Assembly (NCBI GenBank): GCA_937870755.1 | Contig: CALMZV010000040.1 | Coordinates: 1 to 60,276, forward strand | DNA: 60,276 nt | Source of the DNA: an uncultured Methylocystaceae bacterium | GTDB taxonomy: Bacteria > Pseudomonadota > Alphaproteobacteria > Rhizobiales > Beijerinckiaceae | Direction: 5' to 3' | Part shown: piece by piece, positions 46,483-55,236 of the stretch | Layout: every line of letters starts with the position of its first letter | Position numbering within the stretch: the stretch's first letter is position 1 | Position numbers and translations under genes: made by a program | Notes under the pieces: generated by a model | The model's database searches: none | The model's input: only the letters and a program-made list of their open reading frames with translations | What the model was told of the DNA's origin: nothing

Positions 46483-46883
46483 GCGCCTCCATGAACGCGC
46501 GCCTCGTCGAACGCGCGCTGCGCGTCGTGCGCGCCGCGCTCGTTCTGGGCCTTGCCGCTTACCTGGGCTGGGGCCACGCCTCCTACTGGACGATCGCGCT
46601 GATCGGCCTGGCGATGGCCTCGTTTCAGGTGCAGGCCAATTTCGATCAATGGATCGCGATGATCCGCGGCGCCGGGCTGCGCGCGGCGGGGCCGGGGCTG
46701 ATCGTCGCCTTCGTCTCGCAGGTCGTCTACGCCGCGCTGTTCTACGCCATCGGCTTCACCATCGGCGTCGCGCACGGCGATCCGCCCGTCGCGCCATATC
46801 CGACGCTTCACGATCTGGCGCTGATCGGCGTGGTGGAAGCGCTCGGCCTGTCGATCGGCGCGGCCGTCAGGCGGCGCGCCTAG
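46479..46883 (+). CDS. Hypothetical membrane protein
   Basis: This 134-residue protein is not recognised. It has about three or four hydrophobic segments (roughly residues 17-45, 70-95 and 112-130) with a polar stretch FQVQANFDQWIAMIRGAG between the first two and HGDPPVAPYP before the last. No motif suggests a function. The ATGA overlap with rsmD and good coding character support it as a real gene. Its 3' end overlaps the convergent MFS gene by 17 nt. Confidence 0.72.
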   Translation: MSASMNARLVERALRVVRAALVLGLAAYLGWGHASYWTIALIGLAMASFQVQANFDQWIAMIRGAGLRAAGPGLIVAFVSQVVYAALFYAIGFTIGVAHGDPPVAPYPTLHDLALIGVVEALGLSIGAAVRRRA

Positions 46884-48027
46884 CCCGTTCGGGAAGCACG
46901 GCGCCGACCGCCAGAGCCAGCGCGGCGGCGAGCGAGGGCCACAGATAGCTGCCCGTGGTCTCGCGCAGCACGCCGGCGACCAGCGGCCCGACGATCTGGC
47001 CGAGCCCGAACGCGACCGTCATGATCGCCTGCGCCTTCTGCGGCGCCTGCGGCGACATGCGGCGCGCGAGCCCGAGGCCGATGGCCGTGACCGCCATGAA
47101 GGTGCCGCCGAGCAACGCGCCGCCCGTCAGCACCGCCCACGGCGAGGGGACGAGCACGGTGAGCGCCACGCCGATCGCTTCCGCGATCAGCCCCAAGCCG
47201 TAGGCCGCGTGATCGCCCGTGCGGCGCGCGACGAAGGTCCAGAACGGGATGGAGATCGCCCCGGCGAGGCCCACGACGATCCACGCCAGCGGCTCGATCG
47301 GCGCGAGCGCGGGCGTCTCGCGCACGATGACGACGAGGAACGTGGCGGTGATGACGTAGCCGAAGCCGAACAGCCCGTAGGACGCCACCAGCCGCGCGAG
47401 CGCGCCGCGCGGCGCCTGTTCGCCCTGCGCGGCCACGGCGGCGACCGGGGTCGGCCCGGGGCGCGGAATCAGTCCGAGCGCGGCGATGGCGAGCGCCAGC
47501 GCGCCGGCGGACGCCACCAGCCACAGCGTGCGCCAGTCGCCGCCCGCCGCCAGCGCGCCCAGCACCATGGCCGACGATGTCGCGATGCCGAGGCCCACGC
47601 CCGCAAACGGTGCGCCGGCGAGCGCGGGTCGTCCCGCGCGGATGACCGGCTCCTGCACGAGCGTGGCCAGACATACGATGACGAAGGCGCTGACCAGCCC
47701 CCCAATGAAGCGCCAGACGCAGAGCGCCGCCAGCGTGTGCGCGCCGTAGTCGAGCGCCATGCCGGCCATCGACAGCGCGCCGGCGATGAGGCCGAGCGAG
47801 AAGAATGCGTGGGCATGCCGGCGCATCGTCGGCGTCGCGCTGAGAAAGGCGCCGAGCAGATAGCCGAGGAAGTTGGCCGATGCGATCAGCCCCGCCTGCG
47901 CGGCGCTGAAATTCAGCCCCGCGACCATGTGCGGCAGAATGGGCGTGTAGGCGAACCGGCTGAACCCGAACGCCGAGGCCATCGCGCACATGCCGCCGAG
48001 GGCGACGAGATGCGGCGCGCGTTTCAC
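46867..48027 (-). CDS. YbfB/YjiJ family MFS transporter
   Basis: This 386-residue inner-membrane protein has about twelve helices. The N-terminus GMCAMASAFGFSRFAYTPILPHM and SANFLGYLLGAFLSA are characteristic of the YbfB/YjiJ branch of the major facilitator superfamily. The substrate is unknown. It ends by overlapping the hypothetical membrane protein gene tail-to-tail. Confidence 0.88.
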   Translation of the reverse strand: MKRAPHLVALGGMCAMASAFGFSRFAYTPILPHMVAGLNFSAAQAGLIASANFLGYLLGAFLSATPTMRRHAHAFFSLGLIAGALSMAGMALDYGAHTLAALCVWRFIGGLVSAFVIVCLATLVQEPVIRAGRPALAGAPFAGVGLGIATSSAMVLGALAAGGDWRTLWLVASAGALALAIAALGLIPRPGPTPVAAVAAQGEQAPRGALARLVASYGLFGFGYVITATFLVVIVRETPALAPIEPLAWIVVGLAGAISIPFWTFVARRTGDHAAYGLGLIAEAIGVALTVLVPSPWAVLTGGALLGGTFMAVTAIGLGLARRMSPQAPQKAQAIMTVAFGLGQIVGPLVAGVLRETTGSYLWPSLAAALALAVGAVLPERARRAA

Positions 48028-48128
48028 GATGCGGCCCTCACGGCGCGTGTCTCAAGTCGCGGACCTTTGTGAAAGGCTTCGCGCGGCGCGACGCCCGCGA
48101 CAATGATGGGCGAGCGGCGCGGGCGCTG

Positions 48129-48242
48129 TCAAACCAGGCGCAGGAGAACGCCCGGCGCGGCCACGAGCGCGATCAGCCCGCACATCAGCCCGATGTCGAA
48201 CAGCGCATGAACGCGCGCAAGCTGCTTGAAACGCTCTTTCAC
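48129..48242 (-). CDS. Possible small membrane peptide
   Basis: A 37-residue frame begins with GTG at 48242 preceded by CGGAG 6 nt upstream on the minus strand. It codes a basic start VKERFKQLARVHALFD and one hydrophobic helix to the end (IGLMCGLIALVAAPGVLL), a plausible single-pass peptide. It lies 101 nt upstream of the MFS gene on the same strand. No family is recognised. Apart from this, the 364-nt stretch 48028-48391 holds nothing I can support. Confidence 0.38.
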   Translation of the reverse strand: MKERFKQLARVHALFDIGLMCGLIALVAAPGVLLRLV

Positions 48243-48391
48243 GATCGGCTCCGCTCCTGCGCCCTTTTCGCATGGGGCGGTGGCCGAAAGGTAAATGCAG
48301 GCCCGCAAATGGCCGCCATGCGTCTGGCGCATCCCGATTGCGCAGCGGCGCAGGGCAGGGCAAAACGGGCGAAAGCACCAGGGAGGCGCGC

Positions 48392-49969
48392 GTGGCGACG
48401 GGCGATCGGCTGACGGAAATTCTCGATGCGCGCGGAAAGGCCCCGGGCGCCGCGGCCTTCGTGTTCGACGGACTGCGCGTCGATGTCGCCGATTTCGCGC
48501 GCGCCGCCGACAACGCCGCCGCCTTTCTCGAAGCGCAGGGATTGCGCAAGGGCGATTGCTGCGCCGTGTGGCTCGTCAACCGCCTCGAATGGCTCGCGCT
48601 GCTGTTCGGCGCCGCGAAGATCGGCGTGGTGATCGCCGCCGTGAACACCCGCTATCGCAGCGCCGATCTTGCGCACATTCTCGCCAAATCCGGCGCGCGC
48701 ATGCTGGTGATGGAGCCGGGCTTCCGCGGCATCGATTTCCCCGCGATCCTGCGGGAGATGGCGGCGAGCGCGGCGCCGCGACTGGAAAAGCTCTGCGTCC
48801 TCGGCGCGGCGCAGGGCGACGAAACGCGCTGGCCGACCGTCGCCTGCCCGGACTTTCTGAACGACGGCGCCAGACCCGCGACGCTGAGCGAGGACGCGCA
48901 CGCGCCGCTGCTGTTGTTCACGACCTCCGGCACCACCAGGGGGCCGAAACTCGTCGCCCATTCGCAGACGACGCTCGGCCGCCACGCGCGCGACATCGCG
49001 CGCGCGCTGGCGATCGACCCGGCGCGCGACCGTCTGCTGGCGATGCTGCCGTTCTGCGGCACGTTCGGCATGGTCAACGTGCTCGGCGCCTTCGCCGCCG
49101 GCGCGCCGGTCCATGTGATGGATACGTTCGACGCCAAGCCTGCGCTCGACATTCTCCAGCGCGAGAGGATCACGCTCGGCTTCGGCTCCGACGAAATGTT
49201 CCGGCGCATTCTGTCGCTGACGGACGAGCCGAAACCATTCCCGCACGCGCGCCTGTTCGGCTTCGCCGCGTTTCAGCCCGGCTGGCGCGAGTTGGCGGCG
49301 CAGGCCGGGCGGCGCGGCATGGCGCTGCACGGGCTCTACGGGTCGAGCGAGGTGCAGGCGCTGTTCTCCGTTGGGCCGTCCGACGCGCCGTTCGAGCAAC
49401 GCATCGAAGGCGGCGGCCGCCCGGTGTCGCCACAAGCGCGCGTGCGCGTGCGCGATCTGGAAACAGGCGAACTCGCAGCGCCCGGCGTGTCGGGCGAGAT
49501 CGAGATCGACGCTCCGTCGCGCTTTCTGGGCTATTACGGCGACCCGGCCGCGACGGCGGCGGCGACGACGCGCGACAATTTCTTCCGCACCGGCGACATC
49601 GGCCATTTGCGCGGCGACGGAACCTTCGTCTACGAAACGCGCGCCGGCGACGCGATGCGCCTCGCCGGTTTTCTGGTGGGGCCCGGCGAGATCGAGGACG
49701 AACTGAAATCGCTCGACGGTGTGGCCGACGCGCAGGTGGTGGCGGTCGAAATCGCGGGTCAGGCGCGCTGCGCGGCCTTCGTCATTCCGCGCGCGGGCGC
49801 GCAACCGGCCGAGGAAACGCTGATCGCGGCGTTGCGCGCACGACTTGCCGGCTACAAGATTCCGGCGCGCATCTTCTTCATCGACGCGTTTCCCGTCACC
49901 GAAAGCGCCAACGGCGTCAAGATCCAGCGCACGAAACTGCGCGACATGGCGATGGCGCGCATCGCATAG
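48392..49969 (+). CDS. AMP-dependent acyl-CoA synthetase/ligase family protein
   Basis: This 525-residue enzyme of the ANL superfamily would activate a carboxylic acid as an acyl-AMP, then usually a CoA thioester. It has the phosphate loop TSGTTRGPK at residues 178-186, YGSSE, the RTGDIG hinge region and the C-terminal Lys in NGVKIQRTK. The loop differs from the usual TSGTTGxPKG by Arg for Gly and Leu after the Lys. GTG at 48392 follows GGGAGG. The substrate is unknown; the hotdog-like gene converging downstream may act in the same pathway. Confidence 0.9.
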   Translation: MATGDRLTEILDARGKAPGAAAFVFDGLRVDVADFARAADNAAAFLEAQGLRKGDCCAVWLVNRLEWLALLFGAAKIGVVIAAVNTRYRSADLAHILAKSGARMLVMEPGFRGIDFPAILREMAASAAPRLEKLCVLGAAQGDETRWPTVACPDFLNDGARPATLSEDAHAPLLLFTTSGTTRGPKLVAHSQTTLGRHARDIARALAIDPARDRLLAMLPFCGTFGMVNVLGAFAAGAPVHVMDTFDAKPALDILQRERITLGFGSDEMFRRILSLTDEPKPFPHARLFGFAAFQPGWRELAAQAGRRGMALHGLYGSSEVQALFSVGPSDAPFEQRIEGGGRPVSPQARVRVRDLETGELAAPGVSGEIEIDAPSRFLGYYGDPAATAAATTRDNFFRTGDIGHLRGDGTFVYETRAGDAMRLAGFLVGPGEIEDELKSLDGVADAQVVAVEIAGQARCAAFVIPRAGAQPAEETLIAALRARLAGYKIPARIFFIDAFPVTESANGVKIQRTKLRDMAMARIA

Positions 49970-49980
49970 AACCGAAAACA

Positions 49981-50009
49981 GTCATTGCGAGCGAAGCGAA
50001 ACAATCCAG
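49981..50009. repeat. Dispersed repeat half-element
   Basis: GTCATTGCGAGCGAAGCGAA and the following ACAATCCAG match the widespread alphaproteobacterial intergenic repeat and the sucB-lpdA copy (22 of 27 positions). Only one half is present. A GGCGCC...GGCGCC palindrome directly to its right (about 50010-50028) could form a hairpin between the two convergent genes. Confidence 0.65.
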
Positions 50010-50032
50010 GCGCCGCGCCCGGCGCCGGTGTG

Positions 50033-50833
50033 TCACTGCGCCGACGCCACCTGTCGCGGGCGCCAGATGGCGGTGTGCCGGATGCTTGCGACCGCGCGGC
50101 CGTCGGCGTGCGCCACGGCGTCGAAATCCACGATCGCGTGACCTTTCGACACCGCGTTCGACACGATGCGCGCGTCGAGCGTGAGCCGCTCGCCGAGCCG
50201 CGCGAGCGAATGGTTGCGCACGCTGGAGCCGACGTGGATCCATGGGCCGAGCACGACGTTCTGCACCAGCGCCTGATTGGCGAGCCGCAGAATCTGCCCC
50301 GGATGCACGAGCCCTTCCGCGAGATAGATCGTCTGCGTTTCGCGGATGTCCTCCAGATACGCCGCCAGCGCCGCGCGATCGAACGCGACCGGCCGCACGC
50401 CGAGCTTCAGTCCCGGCGCCAGGCTGTGCTCGCTGGCCGGCGGGCGTGTCGCGGTCGGCGCGGGCGCGCCGGAAATCTCGAACGGCGCGGCGGGCGCGGG
50501 CGCGAACGCGCGGCCTGTCGCGCAATGCGCGCCCCTGCTGCGCACGTCGAGCGCCAGCGCGTCGCCATCCGCACGCGCGCTCACGCGCGCGATGGCGCCG
50601 TCGTAGACGGGTTTCAGAAACCGCGCCTCTGCGCCGCCATGCTCCAGCCACGCTCGGCCCCAGCGCGCGACCGGCATATGCGCCATGTAGGCGTAGACTT
50701 CCACACCCGGCACGAGCGCGCCGACGAAGCCGAACCGTTGCGCCACGCTGTCGTCGTGGATCCTGTTTTCCGACGTCGCCGCCGTGTTGTAGGCGCTCAC
50801 CTCATAGGGCGCCAAAGCGCTGGCCGCACCCAT
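50033..50833 (-). CDS. Hotdog/MaoC-like domain protein
   Basis: This 266-residue protein looks like a double-hotdog protein. The first half contains ENRIHDDSVAQRFGFVGALVPGVEVYAYM, where the small His-Asp motif and 'FGFxGALVPGV' resemble the MaoC dehydratase pattern; the second half has GSSVRNHSLARLGERLTLDARIV and ends in a typical hotdog strand. An acyl-CoA hydratase or thioesterase role is inferred, not shown. ATG at 50833 begins MGAASALAPYEV. It is divergent from the binding-protein gene and converges with the acyl ligase. Confidence 0.72.
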   Translation of the reverse strand: MGAASALAPYEVSAYNTAATSENRIHDDSVAQRFGFVGALVPGVEVYAYMAHMPVARWGRAWLEHGGAEARFLKPVYDGAIARVSARADGDALALDVRSRGAHCATGRAFAPAPAAPFEISGAPAPTATRPPASEHSLAPGLKLGVRPVAFDRAALAAYLEDIRETQTIYLAEGLVHPGQILRLANQALVQNVVLGPWIHVGSSVRNHSLARLGERLTLDARIVSNAVSKGHAIVDFDAVAHADGRAVASIRHTAIWRPRQVASAQ

Positions 50834-50937
50834 ATCGCCCCCCTTATGCGCGATTTGACTCTCATTCTGGCGCGCCCCAATCATAGGCGCAACGATCGCG
50901 TCCGATACGCAGGGCGCGGCAAGACGGGGAGGAACGG

Positions 50938-52143
50938 ATGATCCGCCGCACAATTTCGCAATGCATGCTCGGGGCGGCGCTCGCCGGCTTCGTGGCGACG
51001 CCGCTCGCGGCGCAAACCCCGCCGCTCAAACTCGGCGTCATTCTCGACATGTCCGGCCCCTACGCCGACATCACCGGGCCCGGCAGCGTGATGGCCACGC
51101 GCATGGCGATCGAGGATGCCGGCGGCGAGGTGCTGGGCCGCAAGATCGAGCTGCTGTCGGCCGACCATCTCAACAAGGCCGACATCGCCAGCTCCACGGC
51201 GCGCGAATGGATGGACAATCAGGGCGTGGAGGCGCTGATGGATGTGGCGGCCTCCGCCACCGCGCTCGCGGCGATCGAGGTCGCCAAGGCGCGCAACAAG
51301 ATCGTGCTGCTGTCGGGCCCCGGCGCCATCCGCATCACCAACGAGGCGTGCAGTCCGCTGACAGTGCACTGGGCCTACGACACCTATGCGCTGTCGAAGG
51401 GCGTCGGCGCCGCGTTGTCGAAGGCGGGCGAGGATTCCTGGTTCTTCATCACCGCCGACTACGCTTTCGGGCACGATCTGGAGAAGGACACCGCCAATGT
51501 CGTGAAGGCGATGGGCGGCAAGGTCTTGGGTTCGGCGCGCCATCCGATCAATTCGGCGGATTTCTCGTCGTTCCTGCTGCAGGCGCAGAATTCGAAAGCC
51601 AAGGTGGTCGGCCTTGCGAATGCGGGCGCGGACATGATCACGGCGGTGAAACAGGCGTCGGAATTCGGTCTCACGAAATCCGGCCAGAAACTCGCGATCA
51701 TGCTCGGCTACATTTCCGACGTCGACAGCCTCGGCCTCAACGCCGCGCAGGGCCTGTTGCTGAGCGAGCCGTTCTACTGGGACCGCACGGAGGAAACGCG
51801 CAAATGGTCGCAGCGCTTCTTCGAGCGCACCAAGCGCATGCCGACAGCCGCGCAGGCCGGCGTCTATTCGGCGACGGCGCACTATCTCGCCGCGGTGAAG
51901 GCGGCCGGCACGACCGATGGCGCAACCGTCATGAAGAAGATGAAGGAGACGCCCATCAACGACTTCTTCGCCACCAACGGCAAGATCCGCGAAGACGGCC
52001 GCATGGTGCACGACATGTATCTGTTCCAGGTGAAGGCGCCGGGCGAGTCGAAGGGCAAGTGGGATTACTACAAGACGCTCGCCACCATTCCCGACCCGTT
52101 CCTGCCGCTGGCGGAATCGCGCTGTCCGCTGGTGAAGAAATAG
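50938..52143 (+). CDS. ABC transporter substrate-binding protein, branched-chain amino acid type
   Basis: This 401-residue periplasmic protein has a signal peptide (about residues 1-25, ending PLAAQ) and a type I binding fold: LKLGVILDMSGPYADITGPG, VALMDVAASATALAA-like strand, ADYAFGHDLEKDTANVVKA and AKVVGLANAGADMITAVKQA. It is LivK-like, but this subfamily often binds aromatic or other organic acids. GGGGAGGAACGG precedes the ATG. No permease or ATPase gene lies nearby, so it is an orphan here. Confidence 0.9.
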   Translation: MIRRTISQCMLGAALAGFVATPLAAQTPPLKLGVILDMSGPYADITGPGSVMATRMAIEDAGGEVLGRKIELLSADHLNKADIASSTAREWMDNQGVEALMDVAASATALAAIEVAKARNKIVLLSGPGAIRITNEACSPLTVHWAYDTYALSKGVGAALSKAGEDSWFFITADYAFGHDLEKDTANVVKAMGGKVLGSARHPINSADFSSFLLQAQNSKAKVVGLANAGADMITAVKQASEFGLTKSGQKLAIMLGYISDVDSLGLNAAQGLLLSEPFYWDRTEETRKWSQRFFERTKRMPTAAQAGVYSATAHYLAAVKAAGTTDGATVMKKMKETPINDFFATNGKIREDGRMVHDMYLFQVKAPGESKGKWDYYKTLATIPDPFLPLAESRCPLVKK

Positions 52144-52147
52144 TCGC

Positions 52148-53350
52148 TCACCAGTCCGGCCAGAAGCTCGGCGCTTTCAGCACGGGCTTCTGGTCCATCG
52201 TCAGCGCCAGCGACATGCATTTGCCGTAGCGACGATTGACGCTCTGCGCGAAACTGCCGGTCGTCATTCTCGATTTTATTTTCGCGCTCTTCAGTTGAAT
52301 GCCCGGCAGCGCGGCGAAGGGCGGCGCGGCGTGCGTCGCGCGTTGATAGGCGGCGCGCACCGCGCGGAACGTGCGCGTCTGCATGAAATCGAACTGTTTC
52401 TCGCGCAACAGGTCGCGTCGCAGCGCCGCGTCGTCGATGTCGAGCGAATGGCGCGCGATCGCCGTGCGCAGCGCCTTTTCCGTCCTGGTGATTTCGCCGG
52501 TCGGCTCGCGCGCCTTGTTGTAGGCGAGCAGATCGCCGTCGGTCGCCAGCTTCACCCCCGAGAGCCGCGCGACGACGCCCTGGAACGCGGCGTTGCGCGC
52601 GGCGAAACGTCCCGCGTTGTAGTCGGCGAAACGGAAGATCTTCTGCGCATAGCCGGTCTTGTAGTCCAGCAACTGGCGCGTGCCGTAATAGAGGCCGCCC
52701 CGCCGCGAATACAGCCGGTCGCGCACCTCGTTGCTTTCGGCATGCGTCATCGGGCGCCACCGTTCGCCGCGCTCGGTCTCCTGCGCGAAAGCGACCGACA
52801 CCTGCATCGAGCCGACGGTGGAGACCTGATTGTATTCCTCCACCGTCTTGTCGAACAGGCCGAGCCGCAGCAGACCGTCGAGCGACGAACTCCTGGCGGC
52901 GTGCTCGACCAGCGCGCGATAGGCGAGATCGAGATCGCGCTCGGTCTTAGCCGCACGGATGCGTTTGACGAAGGAATTGCGCGGCGTCGGAATCGTGTCG
53001 AGATAGTCGAACGCCTTGCCGCCCAGGAGCGGAATGGCGGCGAGCTTCTCGCGCACCGCGCGTTCGGCGATCCTGCCCAGCCCCGGCACGGTCGGATTGG
53101 CGTTGAACGCCGATTCCTGCGAGACGACCGCCACCACCGCGCATACGTTCTCGCGCGTGACCGGCAGCTTGTTGTCAGCGAGCGCGTTCAGCACGTCCTC
53201 GCCCCAGCCGACCGCGTCCGGAACGCCGCCGCGCTCGTTGAGTATGAGACGCGCGACGTCGCCCGGTTGCAGTTCGCCCGCGCGCGCGCCCGCGACAGGG
53301 ACGAAGAGCGTCGCGGCGAGCGGGAGCAGGGAAGCGATACGGCGGCGCAT
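52148..53350 (-). CDS. DUF1402 family exported protein
   Basis: This 400-residue protein has a signal peptide (residues 1-24, ending ARA) and matches the alphaproteobacterial DUF1402 family. The segment VVAVVSQESAFNANPTVPGL near residues 72-91 places Glu79 in an 'ESAFN' setting like lysozyme-type transglycosylases, and LLDYKTGYAQKIFRFADYNAGRF resembles the later lytic transglycosylase tyrosine motif. A peptidoglycan role is therefore an inference. It converges with the binding-protein gene, 4 nt apart, and lies 29 nt after purD. Confidence 0.86.
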   Translation of the reverse strand: MRRRIASLLPLAATLFVPVAGARAGELQPGDVARLILNERGGVPDAVGWGEDVLNALADNKLPVTRENVCAVVAVVSQESAFNANPTVPGLGRIAERAVREKLAAIPLLGGKAFDYLDTIPTPRNSFVKRIRAAKTERDLDLAYRALVEHAARSSSLDGLLRLGLFDKTVEEYNQVSTVGSMQVSVAFAQETERGERWRPMTHAESNEVRDRLYSRRGGLYYGTRQLLDYKTGYAQKIFRFADYNAGRFAARNAAFQGVVARLSGVKLATDGDLLAYNKAREPTGEITRTEKALRTAIARHSLDIDDAALRRDLLREKQFDFMQTRTFRAVRAAYQRATHAAPPFAALPGIQLKSAKIKSRMTTGSFAQSVNRRYGKCMSLALTMDQKPVLKAPSFWPDW

Positions 53351-53379
53351 GGCGTCTCTCGCATTTGGCCGCGGCCAGC

Positions 53380-54648
53380 TTAGCCTTTCAGCGCGCGCCA
53401 TCCTATATCGCGCCGGCAGAAACCGCCCGGCCAGTCGATGGCGTCCACGCCCGCATAGGCGCGCCGCGCGGCTTCGGCGACGTCGGCGCCCACGCCCGTC
53501 ACGTTCAGCACCCGCCCGCCGTTTGCCGCCAGCCGCGCGCCGTCGCGTTTCGTGCCGGCATGGGTCACGATCACGCCGGGCAGCGCCGCGGCCTTGTCGA
53601 GCGCGCCGATCTCCGTGCCCGTCTCGGGCGTTCCCGGATAGCCGCGCGCCGCCAGCACCACCGTCAGCGCCGCCTCCGGCTTCAGCCGCACGCGCTCGAC
53701 CGCAAGCCGTCCGCGCGCGCAATCGTCGAGCAGCGTCAGCACGTCGTCGGCCACGCGCGGCAGAACCACCTGCGTCTCGGGATCGCCGAACCGCGCGTTG
53801 AACTCGATCAGTTTTGGCCCATCCCCGCCGATCATCAGCCCGGCGAACAGCACGCCCTTGAACGGCGTTCCTTCCCGGGCGAGTTGCGCGATCGCCGGTT
53901 CGACGATCTCGCGCATGGTGCGGGCGGCGATCGCGTCCGTCACCACCGGCGCCGGCGAATAGGCGCCCATGCCGCCGGTGTTGGGGCCGGTGTCGCCTTC
54001 GCCGACGCGCTTGTGATCCTGGGCGCTGGCGAGCGCGACCGCGCGCCGGCCGTCGCACAGCGCGAAGAAAGAGGCCTCCTCGCCCACGAGCTTTTCCTCG
54101 ATCACCACTTCCGCGCCGGCCGCCCCAAACGCGCCGGAAAAACACGCCTCCACCGCCGCGCGCGCGTCGGCGGGCGTCTCGGCCACCACGACGCCCTTGC
54201 CGGCGGCGAGTCCGTCGGCCTTCACCACGATCGGCGCGCCGACCTTGTCGAGATATGCGAGGGCGGAAGCCTTGTCGGAAAACCGTCCGTAGGCGGCGGT
54301 CGGAATACGCGCGCGATCGCACAGCGCTTTGGTGAAGGCTTTCGAGCCTTCCACCTGCGCCGCCTTTTTCGAGGGTCCGAACGCGCAGACGCCGGCGGCC
54401 TCCAGCGCGTCCACCAGCCCGTCCACCAGCGGTTGCTCGGGGCCGACCACCACGAGGTCGATCTTCATCAGCCGGCAGAAGTCGACCACGGCCGCGTGGT
54501 TCGCGACATCGAGCGTCACGTTCTCGGCGATTGGCGCGGTGCCGGGATTGCCGGGCGCCACGAACAGTTTCGTCAGCCGCGGGCTGGCGACGATCGCATT
54601 GGCGAGCGCGTGTTCGCGCCCGCCCGAGCCGATGAGAAGAACGTTCAT
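53380..54648 (-). CDS. purD: Phosphoribosylamine-glycine ligase (GARS)
   Basis: PurD joins glycine to phosphoribosylamine with ATP, the second step of purine synthesis. The 422-residue protein begins MNVLLIGSGGREHALANAI, has PEQPLVDGL, the ATP-grasp segments VVKADGLAAGKGVVVA and GLMIGGDGPKLIEFNARFGDPE, and ends in the usual C-terminal domain. ATG at 54648 places GSGGREHAL at the family position. It reads in the same direction as DUF1402 and the upstream kinase pair. Confidence 0.97.
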   Translation of the reverse strand: MNVLLIGSGGREHALANAIVASPRLTKLFVAPGNPGTAPIAENVTLDVANHAAVVDFCRLMKIDLVVVGPEQPLVDGLVDALEAAGVCAFGPSKKAAQVEGSKAFTKALCDRARIPTAAYGRFSDKASALAYLDKVGAPIVVKADGLAAGKGVVVAETPADARAAVEACFSGAFGAAGAEVVIEEKLVGEEASFFALCDGRRAVALASAQDHKRVGEGDTGPNTGGMGAYSPAPVVTDAIAARTMREIVEPAIAQLAREGTPFKGVLFAGLMIGGDGPKLIEFNARFGDPETQVVLPRVADDVLTLLDDCARGRLAVERVRLKPEAALTVVLAARGYPGTPETGTEIGALDKAAALPGVIVTHAGTKRDGARLAANGGRVLNVTGVGADVAEAARRAYAGVDAIDWPGGFCRRDIGWRALKG

Positions 54649-54735
54649 GTCGAGCCCTTCGGCTGGGAAAATCCGCACTCCCTCTAGCTTGGAGCGCGCC
54701 GCGCCGCAACGCGGCATGGACTGTCCGCGCCCCTC

Positions 54736-55236
54736 TCAGCTGACACGGGCATAGAAGGGCTGGGCGAGTTCGCGCGCATCCGGCGCCTGCCAGATCGTTT
54801 CGACGAGATCGAACATCGCGCGCGACAGGGGAAACGCGAAGGTCGCGCCCTGCTCCGTGTTGCGGCGGTCGATGCGCGCCCAGCGCGCCTCGGCCGGCGC
54901 GTCGATCACATGGAACGTGAAGGGCGCGCCGAGCGACCGCGCCATGTCGGCCGCTGCCGCGCGGTCCGCGCGGGTGAGCAGCCCGGTGTCGAAAATGGCG
55001 TCGCAGCCGGCCGCCAGCGTCTGCCGCGCGACAAGCGTCATCTGCGTCCGCGCCCGCGCCGTGCGCTGGGCGACCGCCGCGAAACCGTCCGCCGGCTTGA
55101 GATCGGCGGAAAACAGCGTGCGCATCCATTCGTCGATGGAAAAGACGATGGCGCGCCGCCCTTCGGCCAGACGATGGGCATGGGTCGTCTTGCCGGCGCC
55201 GGTCGGGCCAACGAGTATGTGGATGTGCGGGGTCAC
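54736..55236 (-). CDS. P-loop kinase-like ATPase (AAA_33/zeta-toxin-like fold)
   Basis: This 166-residue protein has Walker A GPTGAGKTTHAHRLAEG at residues 9-25, an early DEWM acidic motif, RQTLAAGCDAIFDTG and a lid-like RWARIDRRN, the layout of small nucleoside- or sugar-kinase-like ATPases related to chloramphenicol phosphotransferase and zeta toxins. The substrate is unknown. It starts with GTG at 55236, overlapping the TGA of the DUF2239 gene (GTGA), so it is translationally coupled as the second gene of a two-gene operon. Confidence 0.82.
   Translation of the reverse strand: MTPHIHILVGPTGAGKTTHAHRLAEGRRAIVFSIDEWMRTLFSADLKPADGFAAVAQRTARARTQMTLVARQTLAAGCDAIFDTGLLTRADRAAAADMARSLGAPFTFHVIDAPAEARWARIDRRNTEQGATFAFPLSRAMFDLVETIWQAPDARELAQPFYARVS

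Noticed and set aside
52148-55129. A 993-residue minus-strand frame
   Set aside because: Only its last 400 residues are a real gene (DUF1402, starting at 53350); the rest is an alternative frame of purD and the kinase gene.
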